A stretch of DNA of 64,000 nucleotides from Flectobacillus rivi (GCF_030056655.1 NZ_JASHIE010000001.1:124001-188000); one strand, 5' to 3'. Shown: positions 26,417-36,815, counted from the first letter of the stretch. Notes: generated by a model not told the origin, from the letters alone. Made by a program: numbers and translations.

Positions 26417-27910
26417 CTAGTATCCCGCATTTTGTATATATAGACCAGTTTTTACATCAATTTCTGTTTGAGGAATTGGGTAGATGATGTAGTTTGTCGT
26501 AAATGATTTCATTTGCTTCAACACATCTTCTTTAGGAATCCATGCAGCCATCACTTTGTCGACCACACCAAAACGTACCAAGTCATGCCATCTCGAACCT
26601 TCCGCAGCAAATTCTTTACGGCGCTCAGCCAAAAGTCCGTCTAAGGTCAAAGTAGTAACGTTTGCCAAGCCAGCACGTTTACGAATTTGGTTTACCAAGG
26701 CAATAGCTTCGTCAGTTGCTACACCATTGTTGGTACGCATGAGACACTCAGCTTTTAACAACAAAATATCTGCATAACGAGTCACGATAAAGTTGATAGG
26801 CCAGTCAGTACGGCTTTTACCATATTTTGACAAATCAAGATATTTCTTAAAAAATGGACGTGTTTCTTGCACGCCATTCGAAGTATATCCTGTCAAGATA
26901 GAGAATGTTCTACGAACGTCGGCTGCTTCATAAGTACTTACCAAATCTGAAGAAACTGGGCGGATGGTCAAACCACCTTGTGCACCCAAGCCATTGGCAG
27001 TGAAATAAGTATCAGGAGCTAACATCCAAGGGAAACTTGCTCCTAAGCCCAAGCCACCGCTGATATATTGCACGTCGAAAACCACTTCACTGTTATTTTC
27101 ATTTGTATAAGAGAAAACCCCAGCATAAGTGCTTTGAAGCGCATATTTTCCAGAACTAATTACATCATTTAACAAGGTTAACGCTTGTGACCATTCATTT
27201 GAGTTGATACCCGGTCCTTCGATACCGTAAGTAGCACCCGAACGAGTCATGTAAACCAAAGCTAACAAGCTTTTGGCAGCATTGTTTGTAGCGCGCCCAA
27301 CGTTGGTTGTCGTATAACTTACAGGTAAATTTGTTACAGCAAACTGCAAATCTGAAATGATTAATTTGTACACATCTGCCACCGAAGAACGACCTATTGC
27401 AAGAGCTTCATTTTGTGAAACCACTTTATCAATTACAGGTACTTTGCCAAACCAGCGCAACAAGTCGAAATAAAACGTAGCACGCAAATAACGAGCTTCT
27501 GCCTCAAAACGAGTTTTCAAAGCAGGGTCTGTAATCACAGCACCATTTTTTGTCAACTGGTCTAAAAAGTTATTCGCCTTAAAAATACCACTGTAGTTGG
27601 CACTCCAAGCCTCCGCAACGTAAGGGTTAGAAGAAATCGTTTGGTGGAAAGAGTTGATACCTTCCCAGTCACGCACACCACCATCAGATACCGCATACAA
27701 GTTGTCTGAGCGAGTTTCTGATAAATTTAACTGACGTTCAGGATAGGCTGACAAAGAAGCATAAACTGCATTGATGCCTTGCAAGAAGTCGTTGTTGGTT
27801 TGGTAAAATGTCAAAGTTGTGGCACTCGAAATAGGCGTTTGGTCAAGTTCGTCAGTACAACTTGTCAAACCTAAAGTAGCCAATGCTATATATAAAAATA
27901 CTTTTTTCAT
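26417..27910 (-). CDS. SusD/RagB-family nutrient-binding outer-membrane lipoprotein
   Basis: This is a surface glycan- or nutrient-binding lipoprotein of 497 residues that partners the SusC transporter. It has a lipoprotein signal (LATLGLTSC) and the TPR-rich SusD fold. The N-terminal segment TTLTFYQTNNDFLQGINAVYASL and the RaFYyfDLLRWFGKVP-like region are typical. The C-terminal motif with ERRKEFAAEGSRWHDLVRFG is the family's most recognisable stretch. It lies 94 bp downstream of susC on the same strand. No glycosidase is in the same operon, so the cargo cannot be assigned. Confidence 0.95.
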   Translation of the reverse strand: MKKVFLYIALATLGLTSCTDELDQTPISSATTLTFYQTNNDFLQGINAVYASLSAYPERQLNLSETRSDNLYAVSDGGVRDWEGINSFHQTISSNPYVAEAWSANYSGIFKANNFLDQLTKNGAVITDPALKTRFEAEARYLRATFYFDLLRWFGKVPVIDKVVSQNEALAIGRSSVADVYKLIISDLQFAVTNLPVSYTTTNVGRATNNAAKSLLALVYMTRSGATYGIEGPGINSNEWSQALTLLNDVISSGKYALQSTYAGVFSYTNENNSEVVFDVQYISGGLGLGASFPWMLAPDTYFTANGLGAQGGLTIRPVSSDLVSTYEAADVRRTFSILTGYTSNGVQETRPFFKKYLDLSKYGKSRTDWPINFIVTRYADILLLKAECLMRTNNGVATDEAIALVNQIRKRAGLANVTTLTLDGLLAERRKEFAAEGSRWHDLVRFGVVDKVMAAWIPKEDVLKQMKSFTTNYIIYPIPQTEIDVKTGLYIQNAGY

Positions 27911-28004
27911 GTTGTCAATGTAATTATCTGTAAAGGATATGATCTTTTGGTTTCTTCATGGAGGTTGGGTACTTTTCGACAAAAACCCAACCCTCAATGC
28001 CTTA

Positions 28005-31000
28005 TTAGAATGTCAAGTTAAGACCTAAAATCAAAGAACGAGACAATGGTAAACCGCCGTAATCGCCACCTTGTGGGAATGAGTTATCTCCACTTAAGTT
28101 AGTATTTACAGCATCTGGGTTCCAACCACCTTTGTACTTGTCTGCTCCAAACCAGTTTTCAGCTGTGAAATAAATACGAGCACCTTTTACATATTTTTTG
28201 CTGATTACTTGACCCAAATCATAACCTACAGTGATGTTACGAACTCTCCAGTAATCTGATGACCACAACCAGTCAGTGTTTTTGATACGTCCAAATGTAG
28301 AATAAGCCTTACCTCTCAAACCATCACCTGGGTTATCTACTGAACGCCAACGGTCTCTGTAAATACCCAAAGCGTTGTCTGTATAACCTTGACCAGTTCT
28401 GTCAACCGCACGACCGAACAATGAATATACATATCCACCTGATTGTCCTTGAACTAATACAGTCAAATCAAAACCTTTGTATTTGAATGTGTTAGTCATA
28501 CCATATACCAAATCTGGATTTGGCTTGCCAGCATATACACGGTCGTTAGCATCGATTTTACCATCACCATTCGCATCAAAATATTTCGGATCTCCAACGG
28601 TTTGTGTACCGAACAAAGCCACTTTGTTATCAATATCGGCTTGTGTCAAAATACCTACTTGTTTTACTAGGTGATAAGCATACATTGGCTCGCCAACTTG
28701 CAATACACTGTGAGGAATATCAAATGACGATGGGATATAAATCGTTGCGTCACCTGCCCCTAAGTGAACCACTTGGTTTTCGTTATGACTCAAGTTAACC
28801 GATGTAGTCCATTGGAAAGATGAGTTATTGATGTTGCGAGAAGTTACCTCTAGTTCCCAACCTTTGTTCAATACTTCCCCGATGTTAGTCAATGAGGTAG
28901 CAAAACCTGTAGCTTGAGGAACAGGTACGTTCAACAACAAATCGGTATTGCGTTTTGTGTAATAGTCAAATGATGCAGTAAAACGGTTTTTCAAGAAACC
29001 AACATCTAAACCAACGTCGATCGTAGATGATTTTTCCCAAGTTAAATCTGGGTTAGAAATACGGTTTGGCGCTTGACCACCCGCTTGAGTACCTCCAAAA
29101 TCATAGTTATAGAAGCCCAATGTAGAGATACTGCTATAATCACCAATGTTGTAGTTACCAGCTTTACCCCAGCTTGCACGCAATTTTAAGTCACTCACAG
29201 AAGATACATTCTTCATAAAATCTTCTTCACTCAATCTCCAACCAATTGAAGCTGATGGGAATAAACCCCATTTGTTGTTATCACCAAAACGAGAAGAACC
29301 ATCGCGACGAACACTCGCTGACAACAAGTATTTGCCTTTATAGCCATATTGCACACGACCAAAATAAGACAACAATACGTTTTGTGTTTCGTTGGTATTA
29401 CCTGTTACGCTTACTGCGGCATTCAAACTTGTAATGGTACTACTGTTATAACCACCGTTTGATGACATCGTTGATGTTCCGATTTTTGTCAAGTTATACG
29501 CATAACCAGCGACTGCCGAAATATCATGGTCTTGGTTGATTGTAGTAGAATACGACAAGGTATTTTCGTTTACCAAAGTTTGTTTTTTCAACGTAGAGAA
29601 ACTACCTGAAGTAGACAAACCTGGCGTTGTAGTACGTGCAGACAAACTACCATTTACCCAGTCTGGGCTGTATCTTTTGGTTGACAAATCTGTATTATCA
29701 AAGTTGATAGAGCTTCTAAATGTCAATCCTTTTGCTAATTGATAATCTACAAAAGTTGAGAAAATCGTTCTAAACGTTTTTGTAAGACCAATGTTACTTT
29801 CTAACTGACGAATAGGGCTATTACGGCTTACACTCCATGGATATTGACCATATTGACCTGTATTTGCATCCAAACCATTTTCTTGTACTGGCGTCATACC
29901 CGCTACAATATGCAAAATAGCGTCTTTACCTTCTACCCCTGGGTCGTTTGCTTCTGAGTATGATGGTGCTAAGTTTACACCAAACTTCAATCTTTCGTTT
30001 GCTTTTACCTCTACGTTTGCACGAGCTGAGTAGTTACGGTAATAGGTATTCAAAACTGTACCATCTTGGTGAGTCATGTTACCTGACACATAGTACTTCA
30101 CATAGTTATTTCCTCCACTTGCAGACAACTGATAGTTATTTACTTTACCTGTTCTGAAAGCTTCTTTTTGCCAGTCGATATAATTTAATCCTGGGTGACC
30201 CGCTTGAGCCCAACGGTCATCCAACATCAAGTTTGAGTTTACTGCTGTAGATGCCAAACCTAAGATAGCTCTTCTTTCAGCAGTCGTTTGTGAAGCAGTA
30301 CGACCCGCACCAGAAGCTACCCACTGAGCATTAATCATCTCTGTTGCACGATCTACCCACTCGTCAGCACTTAACATATCCAACATTCTAACGGCTTTCG
30401 TAATACCCGAATAAGCATTAAAAGTAATTTTTGCTTTTCCTTCCTGACCCTTTTTCGTAGTAATCAATACTACACCGTTAGCCGCTCTTGAACCATAAAT
30501 AGCCGCAGAAGAGGCATCTTTCAATACCTGAATGTTTTCAATATCATTCGGGTTGATATTGTCCAATGGGTTACCTGTGCTAAAACCACCAGAAGCATTT
30601 TGTCCAGATGTTTCTAAAGGGAAACCATCAATCACATATAAAGGCTCGTTACTTGCCGAAATTGAACCCGAACCACGTACTTGTACACTAAAGCCTTTAC
30701 CAGGAGTTCCTGATGTTTGCTTTACTTGTACACCCGCCAATTGACCTACCAAAGCTTGGTCAACACGAGAGATAGGGCGTTGGTCTAAGTCTTTGGCATT
30801 GAAGTTTGCCATTGCACCTGTTACGTTCGCTTTTTTCTGCGTACCATATCCAACTACCACAACCTCATCCAATGATTTAATATCTGGCTTTAAACTTACA
30901 TCTTGTTTTGTTTGACCATCAATAGCTACTTCTAGTTTTTCATAACCTACCGAAGTAAAAACTATCACTGCACCTTTTCCAACCGAAATAGAATAACCCC

Positions 31001-31175
31001 CATTTACATCAGAAGTAACACCACGCTGGCTGCCTTTTACCAATACACTCACACCAGGTACTCCTTGGTTGCTCGATGCGTCGGTAATTTTACCAGTCAC
31101 CACTCGCTCCTGTGCTAAGCCAACATAAGAAAGCAAGCACAAAACGATCCATACAAATTGTCTAATTGATCTCAT
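28005..31175 (-). CDS. SusC/RagA-family TonB-linked outer-membrane transporter
   Basis: This is a 1056-residue TonB-dependent outer-membrane importer working with SusD. After a signal peptide ending GLAQ comes the carboxypeptidase-like domain (VTGKITDASSNQGVPGVSVLVK). The SusC linker motif SLDEVVVVGYGTQKK follows, then the plug domain with DVLKDASSAAIYGSRAANGV-like residues and VQVRGSGSISASNEPLYVIDG. The barrel runs to the C-terminus, which ends in Phe as expected for barrel assembly. It is the first gene of the susC-susD pair. The upstream 523-bp gap probably carries the promoter. No ECF sigma/anti-sigma or hybrid regulator is adjacent. Confidence 0.96.
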   Translation of the reverse strand: MRSIRQFVWIVLCLLSYVGLAQERVVTGKITDASSNQGVPGVSVLVKGSQRGVTSDVNGGYSISVGKGAVIVFTSVGYEKLEVAIDGQTKQDVSLKPDIKSLDEVVVVGYGTQKKANVTGAMANFNAKDLDQRPISRVDQALVGQLAGVQVKQTSGTPGKGFSVQVRGSGSISASNEPLYVIDGFPLETSGQNASGGFSTGNPLDNINPNDIENIQVLKDASSAAIYGSRAANGVVLITTKKGQEGKAKITFNAYSGITKAVRMLDMLSADEWVDRATEMINAQWVASGAGRTASQTTAERRAILGLASTAVNSNLMLDDRWAQAGHPGLNYIDWQKEAFRTGKVNNYQLSASGGNNYVKYYVSGNMTHQDGTVLNTYYRNYSARANVEVKANERLKFGVNLAPSYSEANDPGVEGKDAILHIVAGMTPVQENGLDANTGQYGQYPWSVSRNSPIRQLESNIGLTKTFRTIFSTFVDYQLAKGLTFRSSINFDNTDLSTKRYSPDWVNGSLSARTTTPGLSTSGSFSTLKKQTLVNENTLSYSTTINQDHDISAVAGYAYNLTKIGTSTMSSNGGYNSSTITSLNAAVSVTGNTNETQNVLLSYFGRVQYGYKGKYLLSASVRRDGSSRFGDNNKWGLFPSASIGWRLSEEDFMKNVSSVSDLKLRASWGKAGNYNIGDYSSISTLGFYNYDFGGTQAGGQAPNRISNPDLTWEKSSTIDVGLDVGFLKNRFTASFDYYTKRNTDLLLNVPVPQATGFATSLTNIGEVLNKGWELEVTSRNINNSSFQWTTSVNLSHNENQVVHLGAGDATIYIPSSFDIPHSVLQVGEPMYAYHLVKQVGILTQADIDNKVALFGTQTVGDPKYFDANGDGKIDANDRVYAGKPNPDLVYGMTNTFKYKGFDLTVLVQGQSGGYVYSLFGRAVDRTGQGYTDNALGIYRDRWRSVDNPGDGLRGKAYSTFGRIKNTDWLWSSDYWRVRNITVGYDLGQVISKKYVKGARIYFTAENWFGADKYKGGWNPDAVNTNLSGDNSFPQGGDYGGLPLSRSLILGLNLTF

Positions 31176-31698
31176 ATAGTCTGTTTTTAATTTGGATTAA
31201 AAGATAATGGAGGGTTCGGACCTCTGTTTTACTATTTATGTACTGTCTTTTTATAAATAATTTGAAGGACACTAGGTACAAAAAGGCAATGAAAAGCCTA
31301 GCCCCTTTAATTTTCATAAAGGTTCTGGAAAGCTTTTCATTAGCGCAAATAGTGTCTTAGAATTAAATATTTAGAAGTCTAATATTTTAAGTAATCGTGC
31401 AGAATAAGATTAAAGTTATGTGTTTAGGCACTAGGCAACAGGCACAAGGCAAAGAGTGTTAAAATGTTTTTTATTACCCAATAGCAATGCTTTTTTCAAA
31501 AACCCACCGCCGAAAGCCGTTACCTGAAAGCCCCAAGCATAACCTTAAATTTAATTTTGCCCGTATTAAGCTCTAGGCTGTAGGCTAAAAATTGAAAAGT
31601 ATTTCTCACGAAATAATTGAATCTTTTTTGCCTAATGCATACGGCTTACAGCCTAAAGCATTTTAATCAAGTGCTTTTAGGCATCTCGATAGTATTTC
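31176..31698. other. 523-bp gene-free region upstream of susC
   Basis: The region contains short inverted words but no gene. TAGGCTGTAGGCT (31571-31583) is inverse to GGCTTACAGCCTA (31645-31657). TAGGCACTAGGCAACAGGCAC lies near 31434. AGTATTTCTCACGA occurs at 31599 and again, varied, at 31690. The susC promoter should lie in the 31176-31330 part, but no clear TAnnTTTG motif was found on the minus strand. Confidence 0.5.
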
Positions 31699-33051
31699 TT
31701 ACGATTTCACTGCCAATGGTTTTAGGTCGGTCAATGAGGCTATCTTTACAGGCTGTCCTGTGTCTGAGCTTTTTCTTGCTGCTATCCCAACTAGGATAGC
31801 CATTGCTCCATCACGACTTCCTGCCGCCTGACGGTATGTGTCTTTGGCATTAGGATTACGGAAAATCTTATCTCTCAAGCGTGCATCTCCTCCACCATGT
31901 CCTTCAGCTTGTTGAATTTTGATGTATTCGATATCTCCAAAATTGCGAGAAAGCATCAACTCATCATAATTCTCAATAGTCATTTTGCCCGATTCTTTAA
32001 TCCAAGCTTCCAAACGTCCTTTTGTTCCGTTAAATGCTATTCTATATCCTTCATAAGGTGAATATGTTGTTAACGAATAGGCTACATTCACACCATTGGC
32101 ATAATGAATAGTGGCAGCCATTTTATCGAAAATATTAATATCTTCTTTAAACACACAACCGTCTCTCAAGTAGCCATCATGCTTTTCGTTTTCTACATAA
32201 AGCTTCGTTAAGCGGGTGTCTTTTGTTATATCCCAATAAAAATTACAAGACGTCTTGTGTGTACACGAACGGCAGTTAGTACCACGCTGTTCGCCATTTT
32301 TTCCGTAGTGCTCTAGCAACGCTTGTGCATATACGGATTCTGGTTCTGATTCTAGCCACCAGTTCAACAAATCAAAATGATGACTTGCTTTGTGAACCCA
32401 TAACGAACCAGAATTTTCACGAAGTCGATGCCAGCGTCTGAAATAGTCTGCACCATGACGAGTATCCAAGTACCAATGGAAATCTACAGAAGTAACTTTT
32501 CCGATAGCTCCTTCACGTAAAAGTTCATAAATCTTCTGACGGTGAGGCGAATAGCGATAATTAAAAGTAACCGTTACCTTTTTTCCAGTACGCTTTTCAG
32601 CATCTAAAATAGCCTGACATTTTCCTTCGTCAGTAGTCATTGGCTTTTCGGTAATGATGTCAGCACCCAATTCCATCCCACGAATAATAAACTTATCGTG
32701 TGTAGCATCGACTGTTGTTACGATCAACAAATCGGGCTTGGTTTCCTTCATCATTTTCTCGAAATCTGTGTAAACATTACAATTTACACCCAAGAATTGC
32801 TTTGCTGTTTCGGCACGACCTGGATTGATGTCACACAAACCAACAAACTCAATTACATCGCCAAATTCTTTTACAACTGGGGTTCCCCACATACCCGTTC
32901 CACGATGACCTGTACCCACCATTGCTACTTTGCGTTTGGTGGTAGTATTGCCAAGCGTTTCTGATAAGTTTGCCATCAATAAACCTGCTGAGGCCAAGGA
33001 TGTTTGCTGTAAAAATGCTCTTCGATTAAGATTGTTTTCCTGACTTTCCAT
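31699..33051 (-). CDS. Gfo/Idh/MocA-family oxidoreductase with Tat-like signal
   Basis: This is a 450-residue NAD(P)-dependent sugar oxidoreductase or GH109-like enzyme. The N-terminus has a twin-arginine type signal (NRRAFLQQTSLASAGLLMA), suggesting export folded with cofactor. The Rossmann motif KVAMVGTGHRGTG and the family motif ITEKPMTT are clear. The catalytic-region motif WVHKASHHFDLLNWWL is typical. A Cys cluster (CRSCTHKTSC) marks a subfamily and may bind metal. GH109 glycosidases share this fold and signal, so a hydrolase role cannot be excluded. It lies upstream of susC on the same strand and may act on the imported sugar. Confidence 0.9.
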   Translation of the reverse strand: MESQENNLNRRAFLQQTSLASAGLLMANLSETLGNTTTKRKVAMVGTGHRGTGMWGTPVVKEFGDVIEFVGLCDINPGRAETAKQFLGVNCNVYTDFEKMMKETKPDLLIVTTVDATHDKFIIRGMELGADIITEKPMTTDEGKCQAILDAEKRTGKKVTVTFNYRYSPHRQKIYELLREGAIGKVTSVDFHWYLDTRHGADYFRRWHRLRENSGSLWVHKASHHFDLLNWWLESEPESVYAQALLEHYGKNGEQRGTNCRSCTHKTSCNFYWDITKDTRLTKLYVENEKHDGYLRDGCVFKEDINIFDKMAATIHYANGVNVAYSLTTYSPYEGYRIAFNGTKGRLEAWIKESGKMTIENYDELMLSRNFGDIEYIKIQQAEGHGGGDARLRDKIFRNPNAKDTYRQAAGSRDGAMAILVGIAARKSSDTGQPVKIASLTDLKPLAVKS

Positions 33052-33316
33052 TTCGGTAAGGTCTTTGATTTTCGGTTAACATAGGTTTGTAAAGTAAGTT
33101 TTGCAAAGAAAAAAACGCTTTAAATCAACTATTTATACTTTGCACTTTACAAATTATTTATTGTAAAATAACCTATTGTATCAAAACGAACCATCATGCC
33201 CCATCCTGTTTATACTGGATATTCTTTGAATAATACAATAAATATTAGTTGGTTGAAATTATTTGAAGTAAAAATGTGTAGACTACGTTGAGAAAGGAAG
33301 GGGAATAATCTTATTG

Positions 33317-33799
33317 TTATCGTGAAGGTTTGGTTAAACCATTGGTCAAATCTTTGAGTGTTTGAGCCATTCTTTCCACCTGGATATCTTCATTTTTAGC
33401 GGAAAAAACCCACTTAACAAACGCTTCTTGTTGACGCTCGTCCAACTTGTTAAATGCTTTTTCTGCAAAAGAATCTAGCGCTAGACACTCCGTAAATTCA
33501 GTTGGAATGGAAAGTGGACTTTCGTCCAAAAACAGTTGAATATACACTGTATCTCCAGCCTGTTTTTTAATCTGCTTACGAAGCTCAGCTTTAAGGGGCA
33601 AAAACAAATGCCCATTGCCCATAGGCATCAATTTGTAGCGTGACAATTGAAATGAATCGATAGAACCTTTTACTTGTATCCAACCAAATGGATTTTGTGA
33701 ATTTTGAGCAATAGTAGGTAAAGCCACGTATGTCCAGCCTCCTTTTCCTTCAAATTTTTGAATAGGTAATATCGCATCTATTAATAATAGATCAGGCAT
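33317..33799 (-). CDS. YdeI/OmpD-associated family protein with DUF1905 domain
   Basis: This is a 160-residue cytoplasmic protein. The N-terminal half is the DUF1905 beta-barrel (KGGWTYVALPTI, then GWIQVKGSIDSFQLSRYKLMPMGNGHLFLPLKAELRKQIKK). The C-terminal half is the helical YdeI-like tail (FNKLDERQQEAFVKWVFSAK). Members have been linked to bacteriocin resistance or remain uncharacterised, so the biochemical function is unknown. It is probably a single-gene unit. Confidence 0.8.
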   Translation of the reverse strand: MPDLLLIDAILPIQKFEGKGGWTYVALPTIAQNSQNPFGWIQVKGSIDSFQLSRYKLMPMGNGHLFLPLKAELRKQIKKQAGDTVYIQLFLDESPLSIPTEFTECLALDSFAEKAFNKLDERQQEAFVKWVFSAKNEDIQVERMAQTLKDLTNGLTKPSR

Positions 33800-33940
33800 T
33801 GCTCAAGTTTTGGGCCAAGGACTGAGTAGGCTTTAGCATAAAATTTACATTAATTATCGGTAGCATTTCTTGCTGTATCTGATTTCAAGTGCCTTCAAAT
33901 AACGAATATACGATTAACTGATAACATCTTCTAACTTATA

Positions 33941-33978
33941 TTCAATTAGCTGACGACATAAATCATCAGCTAATTGAA
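33941..33978. repeat. Inverted repeat just downstream of ribF
   Basis: Thirteen-base arms TTCAATTAGCTGA (33941-33953) and TCAGCTAATTGAA (33966-33978) flank a 12-base loop 15 bp past the ribF stop codon. There is no strong U-tract, so it is a weak terminator or an mRNA 3'-end stabiliser. Confidence 0.55.
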
Positions 33979-33992
33979 AGAATAATAACTCT

Positions 33993-34919
33993 CTATTTCA
34001 AAATATCAGAAACGGTCAGTTTGTCTTGAGCGATTTGCGCCTTCAAGGCATCTAATCCGTTGAATTTTTGTTCAGGTCTTACTTTCTGTACAAACTCTAC
34101 TTTTAAGTTTTCGCCATAAATTTCTTTGTTGAAATCTAAGATATTTACTTCAATCGTTTTGTAAGTACCATCTACAGTTGGTCGGTTACCAATGTTTAGC
34201 ATTCCTCTCAATTTCTCAGCATTGTAATATACCCAAACCGCATAAACACCATCTTGAGGAACCAGTTTGGTTTGTTCACGCACTTGGATATTAGCTGTTG
34301 GAAAGCCAATGGTACGACCTATTTGTTTGCCTTTTACCACCAAGCCATTTAAGTCATAGTTGCGACCCAAAAAATGCTGCGCTTGGGTCATATCTCCGTC
34401 TTGGATAGCTTTGCGAATCTTTGATGAACTCACCGCCACGTGATCAATATCTTGACGTGAAATTTCCTCAACGCCAAAACCATAACGACTGGCATTTTGA
34501 ACCAGATAATCAAACCCACCCTCACGGTTTTTTCCAAAGCGATGGTCGTAGCCAATCACCAGAGTTTTAGTACCAATGGTATTGACGATTACTTTCTGGA
34601 TAAACTCCTCCGAAGTAAGCTCCGAAAACTCTCTGGTAAACGGAATTACTAATAGATGTTGAACGCCATTTTGAGTCAACAATTCTATTTTTTCATCTAA
34701 AGTAGAAAGGAGTTTTACTTCCTGATTATCGGCCGACACCACCGTGCGAGGATGTGGATAAAAGGTAATAACAACACTTTCTCCTCCTGTTTGTTGTGCT
34801 ACTTCTGCTAGCCTTTTTAATATTTTTTGGTGTCCCAGATGTACGCCATCAAATGTGCCACTGGTAACAACTGCGTTTTCTAGTCTTTGAAATTCTTGAA
34901 TTCCGTAATATACCTTCAT
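33993..34919 (-). CDS. ribF: Bifunctional riboflavin kinase / FAD synthetase
   Basis: RibF phosphorylates riboflavin to FMN and adenylates it to FAD in the cytoplasm. The 308-residue protein has the usual length. The N-terminal nucleotidyltransferase domain shows GTFDGVHLGHQKIL and GYDHRFGKNREG. The C-terminal flavokinase domain shows GRTIGFPTANI and GMLNIGNRPTVDG. It follows truB by 63 bp on the same strand. The ftsX-DUF3098-uppP-truB-ribF order is a recurring Bacteroidota arrangement. Confidence 0.97.
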   Translation of the reverse strand: MKVYYGIQEFQRLENAVVTSGTFDGVHLGHQKILKRLAEVAQQTGGESVVITFYPHPRTVVSADNQEVKLLSTLDEKIELLTQNGVQHLLVIPFTREFSELTSEEFIQKVIVNTIGTKTLVIGYDHRFGKNREGGFDYLVQNASRYGFGVEEISRQDIDHVAVSSSKIRKAIQDGDMTQAQHFLGRNYDLNGLVVKGKQIGRTIGFPTANIQVREQTKLVPQDGVYAVWVYYNAEKLRGMLNIGNRPTVDGTYKTIEVNILDFNKEIYGENLKVEFVQKVRPEQKFNGLDALKAQIAQDKLTVSDILK

Positions 34920-34982
34920 ATCACAAAGTTAGTCTAAAAAAAATGTGGTACGACACAGTCGCACCACAAATCCAATAATATG

Positions 34983-35690
34983 CTATTTTACAGGAGCAAC
35001 CGCTCTTTGGCTCACAAACTCTTCAATAGTCAAAGCATTAGCTACCTCAAACTCTCCAATACGTTCGCGACGAAGTGCACTCATATAAGCTCCTGATTGA
35101 CAAGCTAATCCAAAATCACGTACCAAACTGCGAATATATGTACCTTTTGAGCAGACAATTCGAAAATGAATCGTTGGGAACTCTGAAGTCTCAATGTCAA
35201 ATTTCTTCACTTCGACTTCTCTCGATTTTATTTCGATATCATCTTCTGTTTTTCCTTTTCTTGCCAATTCGTACAAACGTTTTCCTCCTACAGAAATCGC
35301 TGAATAAATCGGTGGAATTTGCAAAATTGGACCTGTCAATTGCGCCAAGGCATTTTGCATGATTTCTTCAGTAATATGTTCAGTCGGAAATTCACCGTCA
35401 AATTCAGTTTCTAAATCTATCGAAGGGGTGGTTTTTCCTAGAACCAATGTTCCTGAATATTCCTTTTCTTGCGCTTGAAAACTGTCTATTTGCTTGGTCA
35501 TTTTACCTGTACAAAGAATTAGCAAACCTGTTGCCAATGGATCTAATGTACCTGCGTGACCTATTTTTTTAAAATTACCTGCATACTTCAATTTTTTGAC
35601 TACATCAAAAGAAGTCCACGTAAGAGGTTTATCAATCAGCAACACCTCTCCAGGATCTTGCACAGGCTGATTTTGTTGATTTTCATTCAT
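34983..35690 (-). CDS. truB: tRNA pseudouridine-55 synthase
   Basis: TruB isomerises U55 to pseudouridine in the T-loop of tRNAs. The 235-residue protein has the motif GHAGTLDPLATGLLILCTGK with the catalytic Asp, the substrate motif IPPIYSAISVGGKRLYELAR, and CSKGTYIRSLVRDFG. There is no long C-terminal PUA extension, as is common in this phylum. It sits between uppP and ribF on the same strand. Confidence 0.97.
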   Translation of the reverse strand: MNENQQNQPVQDPGEVLLIDKPLTWTSFDVVKKLKYAGNFKKIGHAGTLDPLATGLLILCTGKMTKQIDSFQAQEKEYSGTLVLGKTTPSIDLETEFDGEFPTEHITEEIMQNALAQLTGPILQIPPIYSAISVGGKRLYELARKGKTEDDIEIKSREVEVKKFDIETSEFPTIHFRIVCSKGTYIRSLVRDFGLACQSGAYMSALRRERIGEFEVANALTIEEFVSQRAVAPVK

Positions 35691-35860
35691 AAAAATTATA
35701 TTTCTTGGAGTTGGTACAGTTTTTATAAAACCTTCCTTCTCATTTTACCATCAAATGTATTCTTTCATTACTCATGGTTCATATTATAGCCATCATTATG
35801 AAGGGAAACACTTTTATGACAAAAATAACTCCAGAATTTTGATTTTTCACATCATTGCTC

Positions 35861-36664
35861 CTAGACTACACTAAGTGTGTGTCCTGTTGCTAATAGTCCT
35901 AAAATGGTTAAGCCTACGATAATACGGTAAATACCGAAATATTTGAAGCCGTATTTATTCAAAATACTGATGAAAAACTTAATAGCCAATACCGCTACAA
36001 AAAAAGCAACAATGTTTCCTACAGCTAACAATTTTACCTGCTCTGAAGTAATAGCTCCTTCTTCTTTAATAAATTTTAGCAGTTTGTAACCAGTAGCTGC
36101 AGCCATAGTAGGAACCGCCAAAAAGAAAGAAAATTCAGCCGCTAAGCTACGAGTCAATTTTTGCTGCATACCACCAATAATCGTGGCAGCACTACGACTA
36201 AGTCCTGGAAACATGATAGCCAAACACTGATACGCACCAATTTTGATGGCAGTAATATTAGTAATATCCGCTTCTTCGTCAAAAATCGGTTTCTTAAACC
36301 AATTATCGACAAATAGTAAAATGATACCTCCAAGCAATAAAACCGTTGCGATAAATGCTGGATTTCCTAAATGTTCATCAATTAAATCGTCGAATAATTT
36401 GCCAAAAATTAAAGCAGGGACTACCGCCAACATCAACTTTACATAGAATTGCCATTTAGAAAAGTCAAAAAACTTTTTCCAGTATAAGGCAACAACCGCC
36501 AAAATAGCGCCTAGTTGAATACATATCTCAAAAAGTTTGGTAAACTTATCATTCTCAATTCCAAGAATCGAGCTGGTTAAAACCATGTGTCCAGTAGATG
36601 AAATAGGTAAAAATTCGGTAAGTCCTTCGATGATGGCTAGAATAATAGATTGAATGATAGACAT
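35861..36664 (-). CDS. uppP: Undecaprenyl-diphosphatase
   Basis: UppP (BacA) dephosphorylates undecaprenyl pyrophosphate at the inner membrane, recycling the lipid carrier for peptidoglycan and polysaccharide synthesis. The 267-residue polytopic protein has the two signatures EGLTEFLPISSTGHMVL near the N-terminus and PGLSRSAATIIGGM centrally. Seven to eight transmembrane helices are evident. It follows DUF3098 with a terminator-like AT-rich stem between them, so it may have its own promoter. Confidence 0.97.
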   Translation of the reverse strand: MSIIQSIILAIIEGLTEFLPISSTGHMVLTSSILGIENDKFTKLFEICIQLGAILAVVALYWKKFFDFSKWQFYVKLMLAVVPALIFGKLFDDLIDEHLGNPAFIATVLLLGGIILLFVDNWFKKPIFDEEADITNITAIKIGAYQCLAIMFPGLSRSAATIIGGMQQKLTRSLAAEFSFFLAVPTMAAATGYKLLKFIKEEGAITSEQVKLLAVGNIVAFFVAVLAIKFFISILNKYGFKYFGIYRIIVGLTILGLLATGHTLSVV

Positions 36665-36714
36665 ATAATGTTTAAGTATCTTTTAAGTAGGAAATATTAA
36701 TGGCTCAAAAATAC

Positions 36715-36769
36715 AAAAAACAAAAAGAAGAACCTGTTTTCATATCCAGATTTCCTCTTTTTGTTTTTT
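36715..36769 (-). terminator. AT-rich stem-loop between DUF3098 gene and uppP
   Basis: AAAAAACAAAAAGA (36715-36728) pairs with TCTTTTTGTTTTTT (36756-36769). On the minus strand this gives a stem ending in a T-rich run after the ftsX-DUF3098 genes. The stem is A/U-rich, so the strength is uncertain. Confidence 0.55.
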
Positions 36770-36815
36770 AACGGTAAATATTAATATGATTTAATAGTAG
36801 GAAATTATTTTTCCT

